In this document: positions 51,401 through 63,500 of the stretch, in pieces | How positions within the stretch are numbered: the stretch's first letter is position 1 | Layout of the letters: each line of letters begins with the position of its first letter | Source of the DNA: Otis tarda | Taxonomy: Eukaryota > Chordata > Aves > Otidiformes > Otididae | Assembly (NCBI GenBank): GCA_026413225.1 | Contig: CM048572.1 | Location: 7,192,001 to 7,256,000 of the forward strand | Reading direction: 5' to 3' | DNA length: 64,000 bases | Notes under the pieces: generated by a model | The model's input: the letters and a program-made list of their open reading frames with translations, nothing else | The model's database searches: none | Told to the model about the DNA's origin: nothing | Made by a program: the position numbers and the translations under genes

Positions 51401-54137
51401 CCTCATGGCCCATTAGCTAATTTCTATTAAAACACACAGCTCTAGAATAATAAATGCCAGTGGCACATTTCTAAAGGTTTGTGGCAACTGAAGTAAACAT
51501 GTCCCTGTTCCCAGGACACCAAGAGACAGAAAATTAACCAGAGGTTAACTGGGTCATTAGCGAGAGCACAATATAGGTCACTGCAGATTTAATTTAGTTT
51601 GTATTCAACTAAAGAATCAAATACAGCAACCAGTTCTCACAGCAGGAAAACAAGTAACTTATCAGCATGTTAACGTATCTTGGATACCAAGGCACCAAGT
51701 CTGTCATTAAGATTCATACCACTTTTAACTAATTTCACATTATTTTGATGAAACAAAGTACAGTGTATACACACACATGCATACAATTTAAATGGTTCTG
51801 AATCCAAGTATGCAAACACAAGAAAATATAGACACTGCATACAGTCTGCTTTTTTACCCCGTGCCCCTCCTTCCCTCCCTTTTTTTTTTTTAAAACACTG
51901 GAAAATATTTAAAGTAAGCTTTCCCTCCCCAAAACAGGTCTGGTGAGGAACTAATTAATACACTGGTCTAAAACAAACAAAGGACGTTATATGGGTTAAG
52001 AAAAAGCTTAAAACATTAGGTCTTAATGAGAGTTTGATCAGACCTGACTAACCCATATGTCAGTATTTTGCCTCAATACAGTATTTTTACGAACAAAATA
52101 CTACAATAGCTGTAACAGGAGGAGCCCCAATAGACCAAACATTACAAGAACTGGCAATATCACCAGTTTGTATGCAAAAGATTCGCATCATTTTTAGGAA
52201 AGTCTGCACTGAAGAAGAGGGTTCGGCATGAATTATCAAGAAAACTATAGCTATATCAGGTTTAGTTAAGAGACTACAGCTTGGTCTGTTAGAAGTACTG
52301 AAACCACTGTGATTTCCATGGCTACTGTCTTGTTTGTAGCTAGTCTCCTGGTCTTAACACTTTCTCCTGTTTTGTTGCTGTGTAAGGGAAAAGAAATCAG
52401 AAGTGGCTGCAGACAAGATGCACTAGTAATTACATATAGAAAACAAACAAAAGTGGCTGAATGGTGGGAGTGAGTGGACCAAAACTTTAGGTGTAACATA
52501 TGGCACTAGAACTTTGAGGCAGAGATGAATTGACTGTTTTCCTTCAGAGAGGCCATCTTAACCTGAAATACTACCTTTTCAACAAAAGCAACAAGCAGGT
52601 GTAAGGATCCAGCACCAACAAACTCCTCAGTCCAAAATTTAAAGTGAAAAATAAGTCAAACTTAAGTCAGCGCTAGACTTGAGAATAAGTTTAGCAACAC
52701 AGGTACTATATTTTGATGCAGACCAGTATCTACTGACTCCTGCAAAAAAATTGAAGTACATCAGCAAATCACAAAGCAAGTATTTCTTTACCAATAATGA
52801 CTTTGAGAATTCAACCATTCTGTTTGAATATTGTAGTTTCATATAAATTACATTTTTAAAATCGCACATAATCCAGACTTTAATTACTGAATGAGAAAGC
52901 AACAGTTCTATTTGTTCAAATAAAGCATTTTTGTACATAAACAAAAGATTTTCTCTTGTTCAGGAAATGTCAATTGAAGTGGGGGAGGAGAAAATCCTCC
53001 GTTACCTTTGATATCAAGGTTTCAGACACTTGCTGTTCAGTAGCCAAAGGAAAGATTCCTGCACACCCCAGCCAAGCACTGGAACAAATCTATTTGGTGG
53101 CCCAGTCCGTCTGTCTCCTGTACCTCTCTGAACAGCTATTTCCATTTACAGTAGCTACATTTTCTAATTCTCCCAGCTCCCTTTCAGCTGAATATCCTGG
53201 GTACCATCTCTCCCACACCAAGATTTCCCCTCCCTCCCACCTGGAAGTCTCCCAGTGACTTCCCCTACATAAGAATCCCACAAAAGCATACACCTCAAAT
53301 TCTTAGCTTACACAAACATATTGATCTCTAATGTTGCAAGTCCTTGAAGTCAGACTATAGTCTTAGTGGTAGGCAGGCATCGGAAGTCCAAGACTAAAGT
53401 CCTGGAATGGGATCAGCAGACAGGAATGGTGTGCACTGAGAACGGTAGAGATAGCAGAAAAGACCAAAAGCTTCAAAGTTTGCGTTTTGTTCAACTCCTT
53501 TCACCCCTCTCTCCCTTTAACACCTTGCAAAGATTATTTTAAAACATCTCTAGTTTTACCCACAAAAGTTATTCTGTTTTGCAATAGCATGTGTTTAAGA
53601 ATCTTAAAATTGTCATTTCAATGGTCTAATCATAACAACTACACCATTACGCTCTATGGTATCTTCTCTATTCCATATTCCCTATACTGACATGACCATT
53701 CTCTAGTGTTTGCACTCTGGATTGATGAAGTGTCCACTTGATTCTTCCTATTTGTTTTCCACTGAATTCCTAAGTTATCATTATTATTAAATTTCACTAA
53801 ATGATCAATACAAACATCTGCCTGAAAATTAACAGGGCATCTCAACTAATTCTTACTACAATCAGCTCTAACAACTCACAGAAGGAGCTTAGCGCCATGC
53901 AAAATTTGGCCATGTTATCACCTTTGAATTTTAACAAGAACTTGCAACAAAGTTAAACAGAATCAGAATCAAGCTGTACCTATATCTAGCTTAATAAAAA
54001 GTTCACGTGGCCACACATAACTTCATAATGAAACAAACTAATCTCTATTTCTCAGATGAGCTAACTAAAGATCAGAGTTAGAAAGGATCTGAACAATTTC
54101 TTGGAAGTTTTACAGACATTTTGTAGATTTCGGCATT

Positions 54138-54949
54138 TCAGCAAGTTCACCGATGACACCAAGCTGTGTGGTGCTGTCGACACGCTGGAAGGGAGGGATG
54201 CCATCCAGAGGAACCTTGACAGGCTGGAGAGGTGGGCCCGTGCCAACCTCATGAAGTTCAACCAGGCCAAGTGCAAGGTCCTGCACCTGGGTCGTGGCAA
54301 TCCCAGGCACAAATACAGGCTGGGCGGAGAATGGATTGAGAGCAGCCCTGCGGAGAAGGACTTGGGAGTGCTGGTGGATGAGAAGCTCAACATGAGCCGG
54401 CAATGCGCCCTTGCGGCCCAGAAGGCCAACCGCATCCTGGGCTGCATCAAGAGGAGCGTGGCCAGCAGGTCGAGGGAGGTGATTCTCCCCCTCTACTCTG
54501 CCCTGGTGAGACCCCACCTGGAGTACTGTGTCCAGTTCTGGAGCCCCCAACACAAGAAGGACATGGACCAGTTGGAGAAAGTCCAGAGGAGGGCCACGAA
54601 GATGATAAAAGGGCTGGAGCACCTTTCCTATGAGGACAGGCTGAGAGAGTTGGGGCTGTTCAGCCTGGAGAAGAGGAGGCTCCAGGGAGACCTGATAGCG
54701 GTCTTCCAATACCTCAAGGGGGCCTACAGGAAAGATGGGGAAAGGCTGTTTAGTAGGGCCTGTTGTGATAGGACGAGGGGTAATGGTTTTAAAATAGAGG
54801 GGGGAAGATTTAGATTGGAAATTAGGAAAAAATTTTTTACAATGCGAGTTATAGAACACTGGAACAGGTTGCCCAGAGAGGTGGTGGAGGCCCCATCCCT
54901 GGAGACGTTCAAGGCCAGGCTGGATGAGGCTCTGAGCAACCTGATCTAG
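54138..54949 (+). pseudogene. CR1 ORF2 fragment: end of reverse transcriptase and C-terminal region
   Basis: About 270 codons remain open up to a TAG at 54947-54949. The frame enters at [11 protein letters not shown], the reverse transcriptase catalytic box, where the usual FADD motif reads FTDD (54146-54157). It continues with the conserved C-terminal region of CR1 ORF2, including [44 protein letters not shown] and [19 protein letters not shown]. The endonuclease and most of the polymerase domain are missing through 5' truncation, so it cannot code for an active enzyme. The open frame extends upstream into host sequence only by chance. Confidence 0.93.
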
Positions 54950-55039
54950 TCAGGGATGTCCCTGCTCCTTGCAGGGGGGTTGGACTAGATGACCTTTGAA
55001 GGTCCCTTCCAACCCTAACCATTCTATGATTCTATGATT
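54138..55039 (+). mobile_element. CR1 copy A, 5'-truncated 3' end (0.9 kb)
   Basis: The copy starts inside the reverse transcriptase gene, just before the catalytic box, and runs to a 3' end with GGGGGGTTGGACTAGATGACC and then ATTCTATG twice plus ATT. Truncation at the 5' side is typical of CR1 because reverse transcription starts at the 3' end and often stops early. No target-site duplication is evident, which is also usual for CR1. The open frame inside is uninterrupted, so the copy is relatively young. Confidence 0.93.
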
Positions 55040-57142
55040 TCTTTTCCTTTATTTTTGCTCTAAATGAAGCAAATTAATGCGTGTTAAATTTATGAAACAT
55101 TATTACAGTTCAGCACACCATAACATGTTCTACTGAAGCTTCCCAAAATCTGAACAATCTTTCATCCTTTTACAGTTGGCATTGCTTACAATACACCTAG
55201 AGAAACAAAAAGTGCACTTTGTGGTCTGAGTGCATGAGCTTTAACTAACAGCAGGTGGTTCTTACAGGCAGAACAATGCTAAAATCATGCAGCTGTGCAC
55301 CTTATCACCCTTTAAAAATATTATTTTTCCACCTGTGTCCCAGTATATAAGCTTTCATAAGCATAAATAGGGCAATTCAATTTTCATCTAAACCATTAAT
55401 AAAAAAACAAGTGTCATTAACGATCCCCCCCCCGTCTTGGTAATACTAAGATACGCCAAGGTGCATGTTTTCAGTGACAACATTTGACTTCTCAGATTAA
55501 AGATTAATAATGTATCACACATGCTGATGAATACATGATTCATGAGAGAGACAAATGACAACTTCTATTTAAAGCTTTGTACGGCGATGGAAAGAACACC
55601 AAGATGTACAGACTGGAAGGCAAAAGGCAAAAGATGCAATTTACTAGAGAAAAAAACAAATGTCTGTATATAGATGTGAGATCATGTTTTGCATAACAAA
55701 ATGTCCGCACAGCTAATATATTAACAAACCACTGCTCAAAAAAAATAAAGCTGTTAAGCAATAGTCCAGTATTAGACAGCAACCATACTTAGTGTCAGAG
55801 AGGTATGCACATCACTGCAAATGTAGACTGCATTGCTCTTTGGTGATTTTCTTAAAGCCTCTCCTGCTAGAAATAAACCAAGACTTAAATAACTGATCTC
55901 ATGAATCACTTAATTCTACCTTGCACAACTGTATAAAAGCTCAAAAATCTGTACCTAAATAGCTCAAAAAACAAAAGCAAAATAACACTATCTGGTTTTA
56001 CAATTAAGTAAAACCAATATAATGGATTTCAAATAAAACCTGTTGATTCACCTTTTTTTTTAAGTAGGTTGATCTTAAGGTCTTGGAATTGGATGACAAG
56101 GAATAAACAAATAAATAAACCCAAACCAATAACTTATTTAAAAAAAAATTATCTACAATAGAATTTTTAAAAGCTTATTATATGCTTGAAAGTTTCCCAG
56201 AATTCAGAAACATATCACACTTGCATTAGGAACTTACAAACCTAATATTTTCCTTTCCACTTCTACAGAAGCATGGCTCAGGAGTTCTCTTACTGAAACT
56301 CACATCAAGATCCCAATAAAAAAAAAAAAAACCACAACAAACAAACAGAAACAAACCCCAAAACCAAAACCCTCAATAAAATCAGTGTTTAACTAAATGA
56401 AGTTCTCTAGTACTAGCCATTCTAGCTTCACGACCATGTGAACACACAATCTCTCCAGCACAGTGTCTAAAGCAGAAGTTGTCAAACATAACAGCATTTA
56501 GACTTCAGAAGTTCCACTAACCAAATCATCACCCTATACAACAGGGTTTCCATGCCATATACTTCAGTGTCATTGCTTTACCATCATTGTATGCAGTTTG
56601 TTTTTCCCCCTCCTCCAACAGATGATGGGGAATGTTCACTAATTTCTACAATGTATAGCCTACTAAATCACGTTATGTTTCTGAACCACTTTTTTTACAA
56701 AACAGTAGTAAACCAACCTGTAAAACTAAGTTTACAAAAAGGCTTTCTGGGAAATGAGTTTATTAACTGCTTCAGTTCTTTGCCTACTAAGAGTCAAAGA
56801 ATCCCTACCATATTGCAACTTGAACAAAATAATCTCCACAATATACCAAACACATTTGTAGGTCATCCACTAGGTAATTTTAATAGTTGCTTCTTCGGAA
56901 CACAAAACTTACATGGGACTTAGAATATAGTTTTAAACTAACAAGTTGGTTTTTTTTTTAACTAAGTCACAGAGAATATTTAAGATTTTTTCTTAATTGG
57001 AAATGTTATCTTTCAACTTGCCATTTCTGACTAATAATTTCCTCTCTTTTTCAACTGCTATCTTTTTGTTTTTCTAAACAATGTTATTTTAATCACAGTT
57101 ACTCAACTATCTGGAAGTTGAAGGGAAGTTTTTTGGTTTTGG
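55040..57142. other. AT-rich non-coding DNA between CR1 copies
   Basis: No gene or element recognised. It contains a C10 run near 55427-55436 and an A/C-rich tract near 56318-56375. The 123-codon open frame at 56552-56923 shows no known motif and no initiation or splice context that would support it. Confidence 0.65.
56318..56375. repeat. A/C-rich low-complexity tract
   Basis: A13 followed by ACAACAAACAAACAG-type units and AAACCCC blocks. It could be an eroded microsatellite. Confidence 0.7.
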
Positions 57143-57168
57143 TTTTTTTTTTTTTTTTTTTTTTTTTT
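57143..57168. repeat. T26 homopolymer at the 5' edge of CR1 copy B
   Basis: Twenty-six T directly precede the CR1-derived sequence, with further GGTTTT units before them. The corresponding position of other CR1 copies holds a short T-run (TTTTTTACA in copy A), so the run may have expanded from the element or have been created at the truncation point. Confidence 0.85.
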
Positions 57169-57365
57169 ACACTGAGGGTGGTAGAACACTGGCACAGGTT
57201 GCCCAGAGAGATGGTGGATGCCCCTTCCCTGGAAACATTCAAGGCCAGGTTGGATGGGACTCTGAGCAACCTGATCTGGTTGGAGATGTCCCTGCTCCTT
57301 GCAGGGGGGTTGGACTGGATGGGCTTTAAAGGTCCCTTCCAACCCAAACCATTCTGGGATTCTAA
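57169..57365 (+). mobile_element. CR1 copy B, very short 3' end (0.2 kb)
   Basis: The sequence from ACACTGAGGGTGG to ATTCTGGGATTCTA matches the last 40 codons of CR1 ORF2 plus the 3' untranslated region. It encodes VVEHWHRLPREMVDAPSLET, nearly the same as copy A. The ORF2 stop codon TAG is changed to TGG (57277-57279), so the frame reads on into the untranslated region. The terminal octamer repeat is mutated (ATTCTGGG). It is older or more damaged than copy A. Confidence 0.92.
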
Positions 57366-57959
57366 TAAGTTCCCTTCTCTTCATACCACCTTACTGATCT
57401 ATACCCAATGAAGGGTTCAGAACTATGAACTACCACCAGAAGAAAGATTCAGGAGCCTTTGTGAAAAGCACAATCCAAACACAAGTGCTCAAAAACTGTT
57501 AGAACAGTAAAACAGGCTCAGTTTAGTGAAAAGACACATTTACAGGCAAAGACAAATCATCAAGGATTATTAGTTGCAATAGCGTAGGCACAGTACAACT
57601 TGTAGACCTTGCTGAGCCAGAGGGACTTCTCAATAGCACGCCTCTCTACATTTGTGTTCTTCTTACACAGTTAAGTGCCTATTATTGGCTGCAACCAGAC
57701 ATAGAACACTGAGCTTGACTGACCTTTGTGACTGCCTTACTGTGAGAATGAGAATACTGGATTACACCTGAGTGGTTTTTATCTTCAGCGTCCCCAGTAC
57801 TATTTTTACTTTTGAGATTCCTAAACAGGTATTTTTAAAGTAGACCAATATATGACAAATTATTTTCCCATTTACATTGAACATTTTCCCATTTACATTG
57901 AAACAAACCAAGGTACTCTATTGTTCAAATTACGTTATCACCACCTTGAGTATATACAT
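57366..57959. other. non-coding DNA between CR1 copies B and C
   Basis: No gene seen. It ends with a 21-bp tandem duplication just before CR1 copy C. Confidence 0.7.
57862..57903. repeat. 21-bp tandem duplication
   Basis: ATTTTCCCATTTACATTGAA plus one base occurs twice in tandem (57862-57882 and 57883-57903), differing only at the last base. It lies about 56 bp upstream of CR1 copy C. It could be a local slippage event, or it may have arisen at the time of insertion; the distance argues for the former. Confidence 0.95.
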
Positions 57960-60483
57960 GATGGGGGATGATAACATTGAATCCCTATGGGTAAAGATCA
58001 GAGGAAGGGCTGACAAGGCAGACATCCTGGTGGGCGTCTGTTATAGACCGCCAAACCAGGATGAAGAGACAGATGAGGTATTCTACAAGCAGCTGGCACG
58101 AGCTGCACGGTCGTCAGCCCTTGTCCTCATGGGGGACTTCAACTTCCCTGACATATGCTGGGAGTACAGCACAGCACAGAAGAAGCAGTCTAGGAGGTTT
58201 TTGGAGTGCATAGAGGATGCCTTCCTAATGCAGTTGGTCAGAGAGCCCACGAGAGGAACTGCCCTGCTAGACCTGCTGTTCGCAAACAGGGAAGGTCTGG
58301 TGGGAGATGTGGAGGTTGGGGGCTGCCTTGGACAGAGTGACCATGAAATGATAAATTTCTCAATTCATGGTGGAGCTTGGAGGGGGAATAGTAAAACTGC
58401 TACCTTGGACTTCCGGAGGGCGGACTTTGAATTGTTCAAGAGACTAGTAGGGGGAGTCCCCTGGTATTCAGTCTTAGCGAACAAAGGGGTCCAAGAGAGC
58501 TGGTTGCTCTTCAAGAAGGAAGTCTTAAGGGCGCAGGAGCAGGCGGTCCCCTTGAGCTGCAAAATGAGCCGGCGGTGAAGAAGACTGGCGTGGATGAATA
58601 GGGAGCTATTCTTGAGGCTCCGGGAGAAAAAGAGAATCTACCGCCTGTGGAAGGAGGGACGGGCAACTGAGAATGAATACAAGGAAGTCGTTAGGATGTG
58701 TAGAGGTGAAATCAGAAAAGCAAAAGCCCAGCTTGAATTTAACCTGGCCACTGGGGTGAAAAGGAATAAGAAACTTTTTATCAATACATTAACAGTAAGA
58801 GGAGGACAAAGGAGAATATCCACTCTTTGCTGGATGAGGCTGGGAATGTGACCACTGAGGATAAGGAAAAGGCGGACGTTCTGAATGCCTTCTTTACGTC
58901 TGTCTTTAAAGGTCAGACCAGTTATCCTCAGGGTACTCCTCTCTCTGACCTGGTAGTCTCGGCTGGGGAGCACGCTAACCCCCCTGTGATTCTGGAAGAA
59001 ACGGTCAGAGACTTACTACTCCAACTGGACTGCCACAAGTCCATGGGGCCGGATGAGATCCACCCGAGAGTGCTGAGGGAACTGGCAGAGGTGATAGCCG
59101 AGCCGCTTTCCATCATCTATCAGCGCTCCTTGTTGACTGGTGAGGTCCTGGAAGACTGGAGGATTGCCAACGTGACTCCCATTTACAAGAAAGGTTGTAA
59201 GGAGGATCCAGGGAACTACAGGCCTGTTAGCCTGACCTCGGTTACAGGGAAGGTTATGGAACAGATAGTCTTGAGGGAGATCATGCGGCATGTGCAGGAT
59301 GGCCGGGGGATCAGGCCTAGCCAGCATGAAGGGCAGGTCCTGTTTGACCAACCTGATCTCCTTTTATGATCAAGTGACCCATCTGCTGGATGAGGGAAAG
59401 GCTGTTGATGTGGTCTACCTAGACTTCAGCAAAGCCTTTGACACTGTCTCCCACGGTATTCTCCTGCAGAAGCTGGCAGCCCATGGCTTGGATGGGTACA
59501 CTCTTGGCTGGGTAAGGAGCTGGCTGGAGGGCCGGGCTCAGAGAGTGGTGGTGAATGGAGTTAAATCCAGCTGGCTGCCGGCCACAAGTGGTGTTCCCCA
59601 GGGGTCGGTGCTGGGGCCTGTCCTCTTCAATATCTTTATTGATGATCTGGATGAGGGCATTGAGTGCACCCTCAGTAAGTTCGCAGATGACACCAAATTG
59701 GCTGGGAGTGTGGATCTGCCTGGGGGTAGTGAGGCCCTACAGAGGGATCTGGACAGGCTGGAGAGCTGGGCTGAAGCCAATGGGATGAGGTTCAACAAGA
59801 CCAAATGCCGAGTCCTGCACTTTGGCCACAACAACCCCAGGCAGCGCTATAGGCTTGGGATGGAGTGGCTGGAAGACTGTGTGGAGGAAACGGACCTGGG
59901 GGTACTGATTGATGCTCGGCTGAGCATGAGCCGACAGTGTGCCCGGGTGGCCAAGAAGGCCAACGGCATCCTGGCTTGCATCAAAAACAGTGTTACTAGC
60001 AGGAACAGGGAGGTAATTGTCCCCCTGTACTCGGCACTGGTGAGGCCACAACTCGAGTACTGTGTTCAGTTTTGGGCCCCTCACTGCAAGAAAGACATTG
60101 AGGCCCTGGAACGCGTTCAGAGGAGGGCTACGAAGCTGGTGAGGGGTCTGGAGCACAGGCCTTATGAGGAGCGGCTGAGGGAGCTGGGATTGTTCAGTCT
60201 GGAGAAGAGGAGGCTCAGGGGAGACCTTATAGCTCTCTATAACTTCCTGAAGGGAGGTTGTAGTGAGCTAGGGGTCGGCCTTTTCTCTCGTGTAGACAGT
60301 GATAGAACTAGAGGCAATGGTTTCAAGCTGCGCCAGGGGAGATTCAGGCTGGACATCAAGAAATATTACTTCTCGGAAAGGGTAGTCAGGCGCTGGAATG
60401 CACTGCCCAGGGAGGTGGTGGAGTCACCGACCATGGGGGTGTTCAAGAAACGTTTGGATGTTGTGTTGAGGGATATGATTTAG
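57960..60483 (+). pseudogene. CR1 ORF2 pseudogene: partial endonuclease plus reverse transcriptase
   Basis: Domain order is the C-terminal half of an APE-type endonuclease, then a non-LTR reverse transcriptase, then the CR1 C-terminal region. Endonuclease marks are GDFNFPDICW (from 58132) and SDH (58336-58344). Polymerase marks are the YRPVSLTS region near 59218, motif A LDFSKAFD (near 59418), motif [15 protein letters not shown] (near 59590) and the catalytic FADD box (59680-59691), all intact. The frame is broken three times: an in-frame TGA at 58576-58578, a one-base length change at a T-run (58775-58779), and a small deletion near 59326-59330. Between breaks the frame is open for about 200, 65, 180 and 385 codons. 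The enzyme would have nicked DNA and primed reverse transcription at the target; this copy cannot do so because of truncation and the breaks. Confidence 0.93.
58576..58578 (+). other. in-frame TGA in CR1 copy C ORF2
   Basis: The TGA interrupts the reading frame between the endonuclease domain and the linker to the reverse transcriptase. The same frame continues as CR1 protein directly after it (AWMNREL), so it is a simple nonsense change or small in-frame insertion and not the natural end of a gene. Confidence 0.88.
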
Positions 60484-60560
60484 CTGAGAAGTATTGGTGA
60501 TGGTTGGACTGGATGATCTTTTAGGTCTTTTCCAATCTTGATAATTCTGTGATTCTGTGA

Positions 60561-63500
60561 AACTTGAAAGATGATAGTACTGCTTATAAAACCACCCCAA
60601 AATACAAGGTCTTGAAACAGCTATGCATCATCATTGCCCTATTTACTAAGGCAGAAACAGATCATGTTCCTCCTTCATCCCCAACTACATAAATATGAAC
60701 ATAGCATGCCACTTTCCTAGCTATCTCTCTTCTTCTACTATCATGTAACTACTTAGACATTGTTGCAGAATAAGACAAGTTATTCTAAAGAAGCAAAGGC
60801 AAATGAAGTTACTCCAGTACAGGTCTAAACCTTGACGTATTAGAACTCACAGTGAACTACACTGTATTGAAAGTTATTTTTATCTCAGTCTTATATTTTC
60901 CACAACTTATGCGTCAAGAATAGGATTCCTGTAATGTAGTGATCAAATCCTGCTTTAGAAACAAAATGACAAGCTTGTATCCACAGTAAATAGTTTCACC
61001 TTGGAACTCCATTTAAGGCTCCTACCACAAAGAACAGCTGACATGATCTTCAGAGGTTTCCATTGTAAGTACAAGAACTTTTGTATCAATGGTTTCTACA
61101 GAATACACGCTTACAGGATAACAGAAAAAGTTCAACATTTTTTTCTTCACCAAGAGATAACATAACAAGTAAGCTTGGACTCTTTCCTTCAGAATACCAT
61201 GCAACATTAAAGATACACTCAAGGAAGAGAAGTCTGACAGTTACTCTTCCTAGGGCTACTGTAAGAGAAAGTAAGATAACTCCTGCAAAGATCGAGCAAG
61301 CAGCAATAGAATCGGGGATCAAGGTTCAGAGGAAGTTACTTCCTCAGCTGCTGATCTTTCCCTCTGTGTCAGCTAAATCAGAAGGTGAATACAACAAACA
61401 ACTTGAACGCTGTTTTGCAATGTCATGGGCTATTCTAGGTTATCATATTTCTAGAGGTAGCCTGAGTTCACTCAAAGTAAATTAAGTCTAACTCACAGAG
61501 GATGATATTTCTGCCTTCCCCTGCCCCCGCTCATTTCTCCACAAACAATTATTCATTTCTTCTGACTGATTCCCTAGTGGAAACATTTCTTCAGCCTGTC
61601 AGAACAGTGAAGTGCTGAATTACACAATACAATTTTCTAGGAAGCTGACATAAGCCCAAATATTTTGTTATAATTGACTTGGACTTAACAAGCTTAGTTT
61701 GTGTTGTGCAAAATAAATCAGAACTAGACAGATCATTTTTTCCTAGCATATAAGAAGGGATGGGGAGTAGGAGATATTAGAAGTATAGATACTGGCATAT
61801 TGTGGTTCGCTGTTTTTAAATCCTGACCTGCAAATTGGTTTAGCTAATTCTAACTCAGACTATTTCATCAGAAAAAAACCCCACCAAAATGAAGTGTGAT
61901 CAACAGTCAAATAAACTAAGTCATCAGGACAAATTCAGAGCGGACTTTTTAAAAATAAATTTTTGGAATATATTTTTAAAAAGACCAGATGTTTTAAAGT
62001 CAATGGACTGTCTTTACACGTGAAGTTTTAAACTTTTATTTTGAGTTGAGAGTTTGTTGTTCTTTTTTAATTTAAAAGCATAACCAGTAATTCACTTAAT
62101 ACCACACCACATAACTTCCGCATTCCTTAGGATTTCTGATGTATTTGCCAGACATCAGCATCAACAAGACACTTAAACGGATGACAAACACATCTAAGGA
62201 CAATAAGCACACTGGAAAATTCAGATCTTGGTTTAGGTTTGTTTTAAATCAACAACACCTTCCAAAACTTGGGAATCTGACAGATATAGAAAAAGGAATC
62301 GGCTTCTTAGTTCACTAGACTGAAACCTGACTGTAGTTTGCCTTTTAGATTTCAGTCACACCCTGTTTCTATTCCACACTGTACATCAAGAATTAAAAGC
62401 ATGGATCACTCTTCACAGAAGACAGACTAATGTTTTAGGACTCATCACTGAACAGATCTAGAGGGGTTTCCTCAACTGTCCAATCCATCTAGCTCTCCCA
62501 GGTATGCCTAGCTACATTGAGCCATTCTGGCCTGTTTGTTACCTGTTCTTCAAACTTCCAGACGTTTCAAAACTCTTTCAAAAATCTGTTCCATATTTGT
62601 AAATAAGAAGGTCTTCTAACTATCCAGCCTTAATCTCTAGTGAAACTTAGGCCACTATTTCATGTCCTGTATGCAATGAATGAGGAAAAGATTGTTCTCT
62701 TCCTCTTTAAAATAATATTTGATGCATCTTAAAACCTATACCTACCCTCAGTCTTGACCTTCCCAGACCAAACAGCAGTTTTTAGGCTTTCCTCACAGGT
62801 CACATTTTACAGGGTGTTTGAGCATTCTTGTTACTTAAACCATGTCACCATCTGTGCAGAAAGGGTCCCTTCACCACCACAGTAAGAGGAAAAAAAATTA
62901 TTCTGCTATTCTTTCTTTCAACATTTGCACAGCTATTGTCATCTCAAAGCTGCTAAATAAATTAAAACAGACTGTTTCCATATTGACAGCATAACTAGTT
63001 TTTATGCAACACTTCTGAAATAGTTTTGCCCACATCATCGATGACATCATCACTTGATTGTATTCAGTTTTTAAGGTCACATTCTTCTAGCAGTCTATAA
63101 CTTTCACCGCTCCTTTAGAAAACAAGACCTATTCTGGAATGCTTTCAGTGCAAAATAACATATATGAAAAGTGTCATTTATTTCAGTGGAAATTCTTAAA
63201 TAACTCAGTTAAATACACATCTGTTATGCACAAACTTCGCAGCTGCCCCCACTTTCCACACTTTGGCTTATGCTGTGCAGCTGTCTCAAAGCACACAAAC
63301 AGGACACTTTCTGGATGAAAGCAAGCTTGAAGATGTACTTTAAAGGCCCATTTAAAACCTATTGCAAATGTTAATTCAAATTCAGCTGAAAGGACCAGAC
63401 TAGAACTGGTATAAAGAAAAAGATTGCAAAACACATAGCATAGATGCTCAGCACCAATGATCTTGCTCTATAGGGCTGCTTATATTCTGTTGTTCAGTAA

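Larger units (their letters stand above)
43087..54137. other. AT-rich non-coding DNA
   Basis: About 11 kb with no supported gene. It contains a C/A-rich tract (44637-44690), an A-run (47736-47762) and a TTTG/TTGG microsatellite (48331-48402). Open frames up to 144 codons occur but are low-complexity or lack any recognisable feature. Confidence 0.65.
57960..60560 (+). mobile_element. CR1 copy C, 2.6-kb 5'-truncated retrotransposon
   Basis: The copy begins within the ORF2 endonuclease domain (near GDDNIESLWV) and reaches a complete 3' end: the ORF2 stop at 60481-60483, a short untranslated region with GGTTGGACTGGATGATC, and a terminal ATTCTGTG repeat at 60544-60559. The untranslated region and the octamer differ from copy A (ATTCTATG), so it belongs to another CR1 subfamily. 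The full ORF1 and the N-terminal endonuclease are missing. The exact 5' border is uncertain by about 20 bp, and no target-site duplication is evident. Confidence 0.93.

Noticed and set aside
54110-54859. 249-codon minus-strand open frame opposite CR1 copy A
   Set aside because: It is the antisense shadow of the CR1 ORF2 frame, which clearly carries the real protein motifs on the + strand.
56552-56923. 123-codon open frame on the + strand
   Set aside because: No known domain, low similarity to any protein I recognise, and no supporting signals.
61081-61485. 134-codon open frame on the + strand
   Set aside because: No motif, hydrophobic pattern or homologue recognised; the length is reachable by chance in 64 kb read in six frames.
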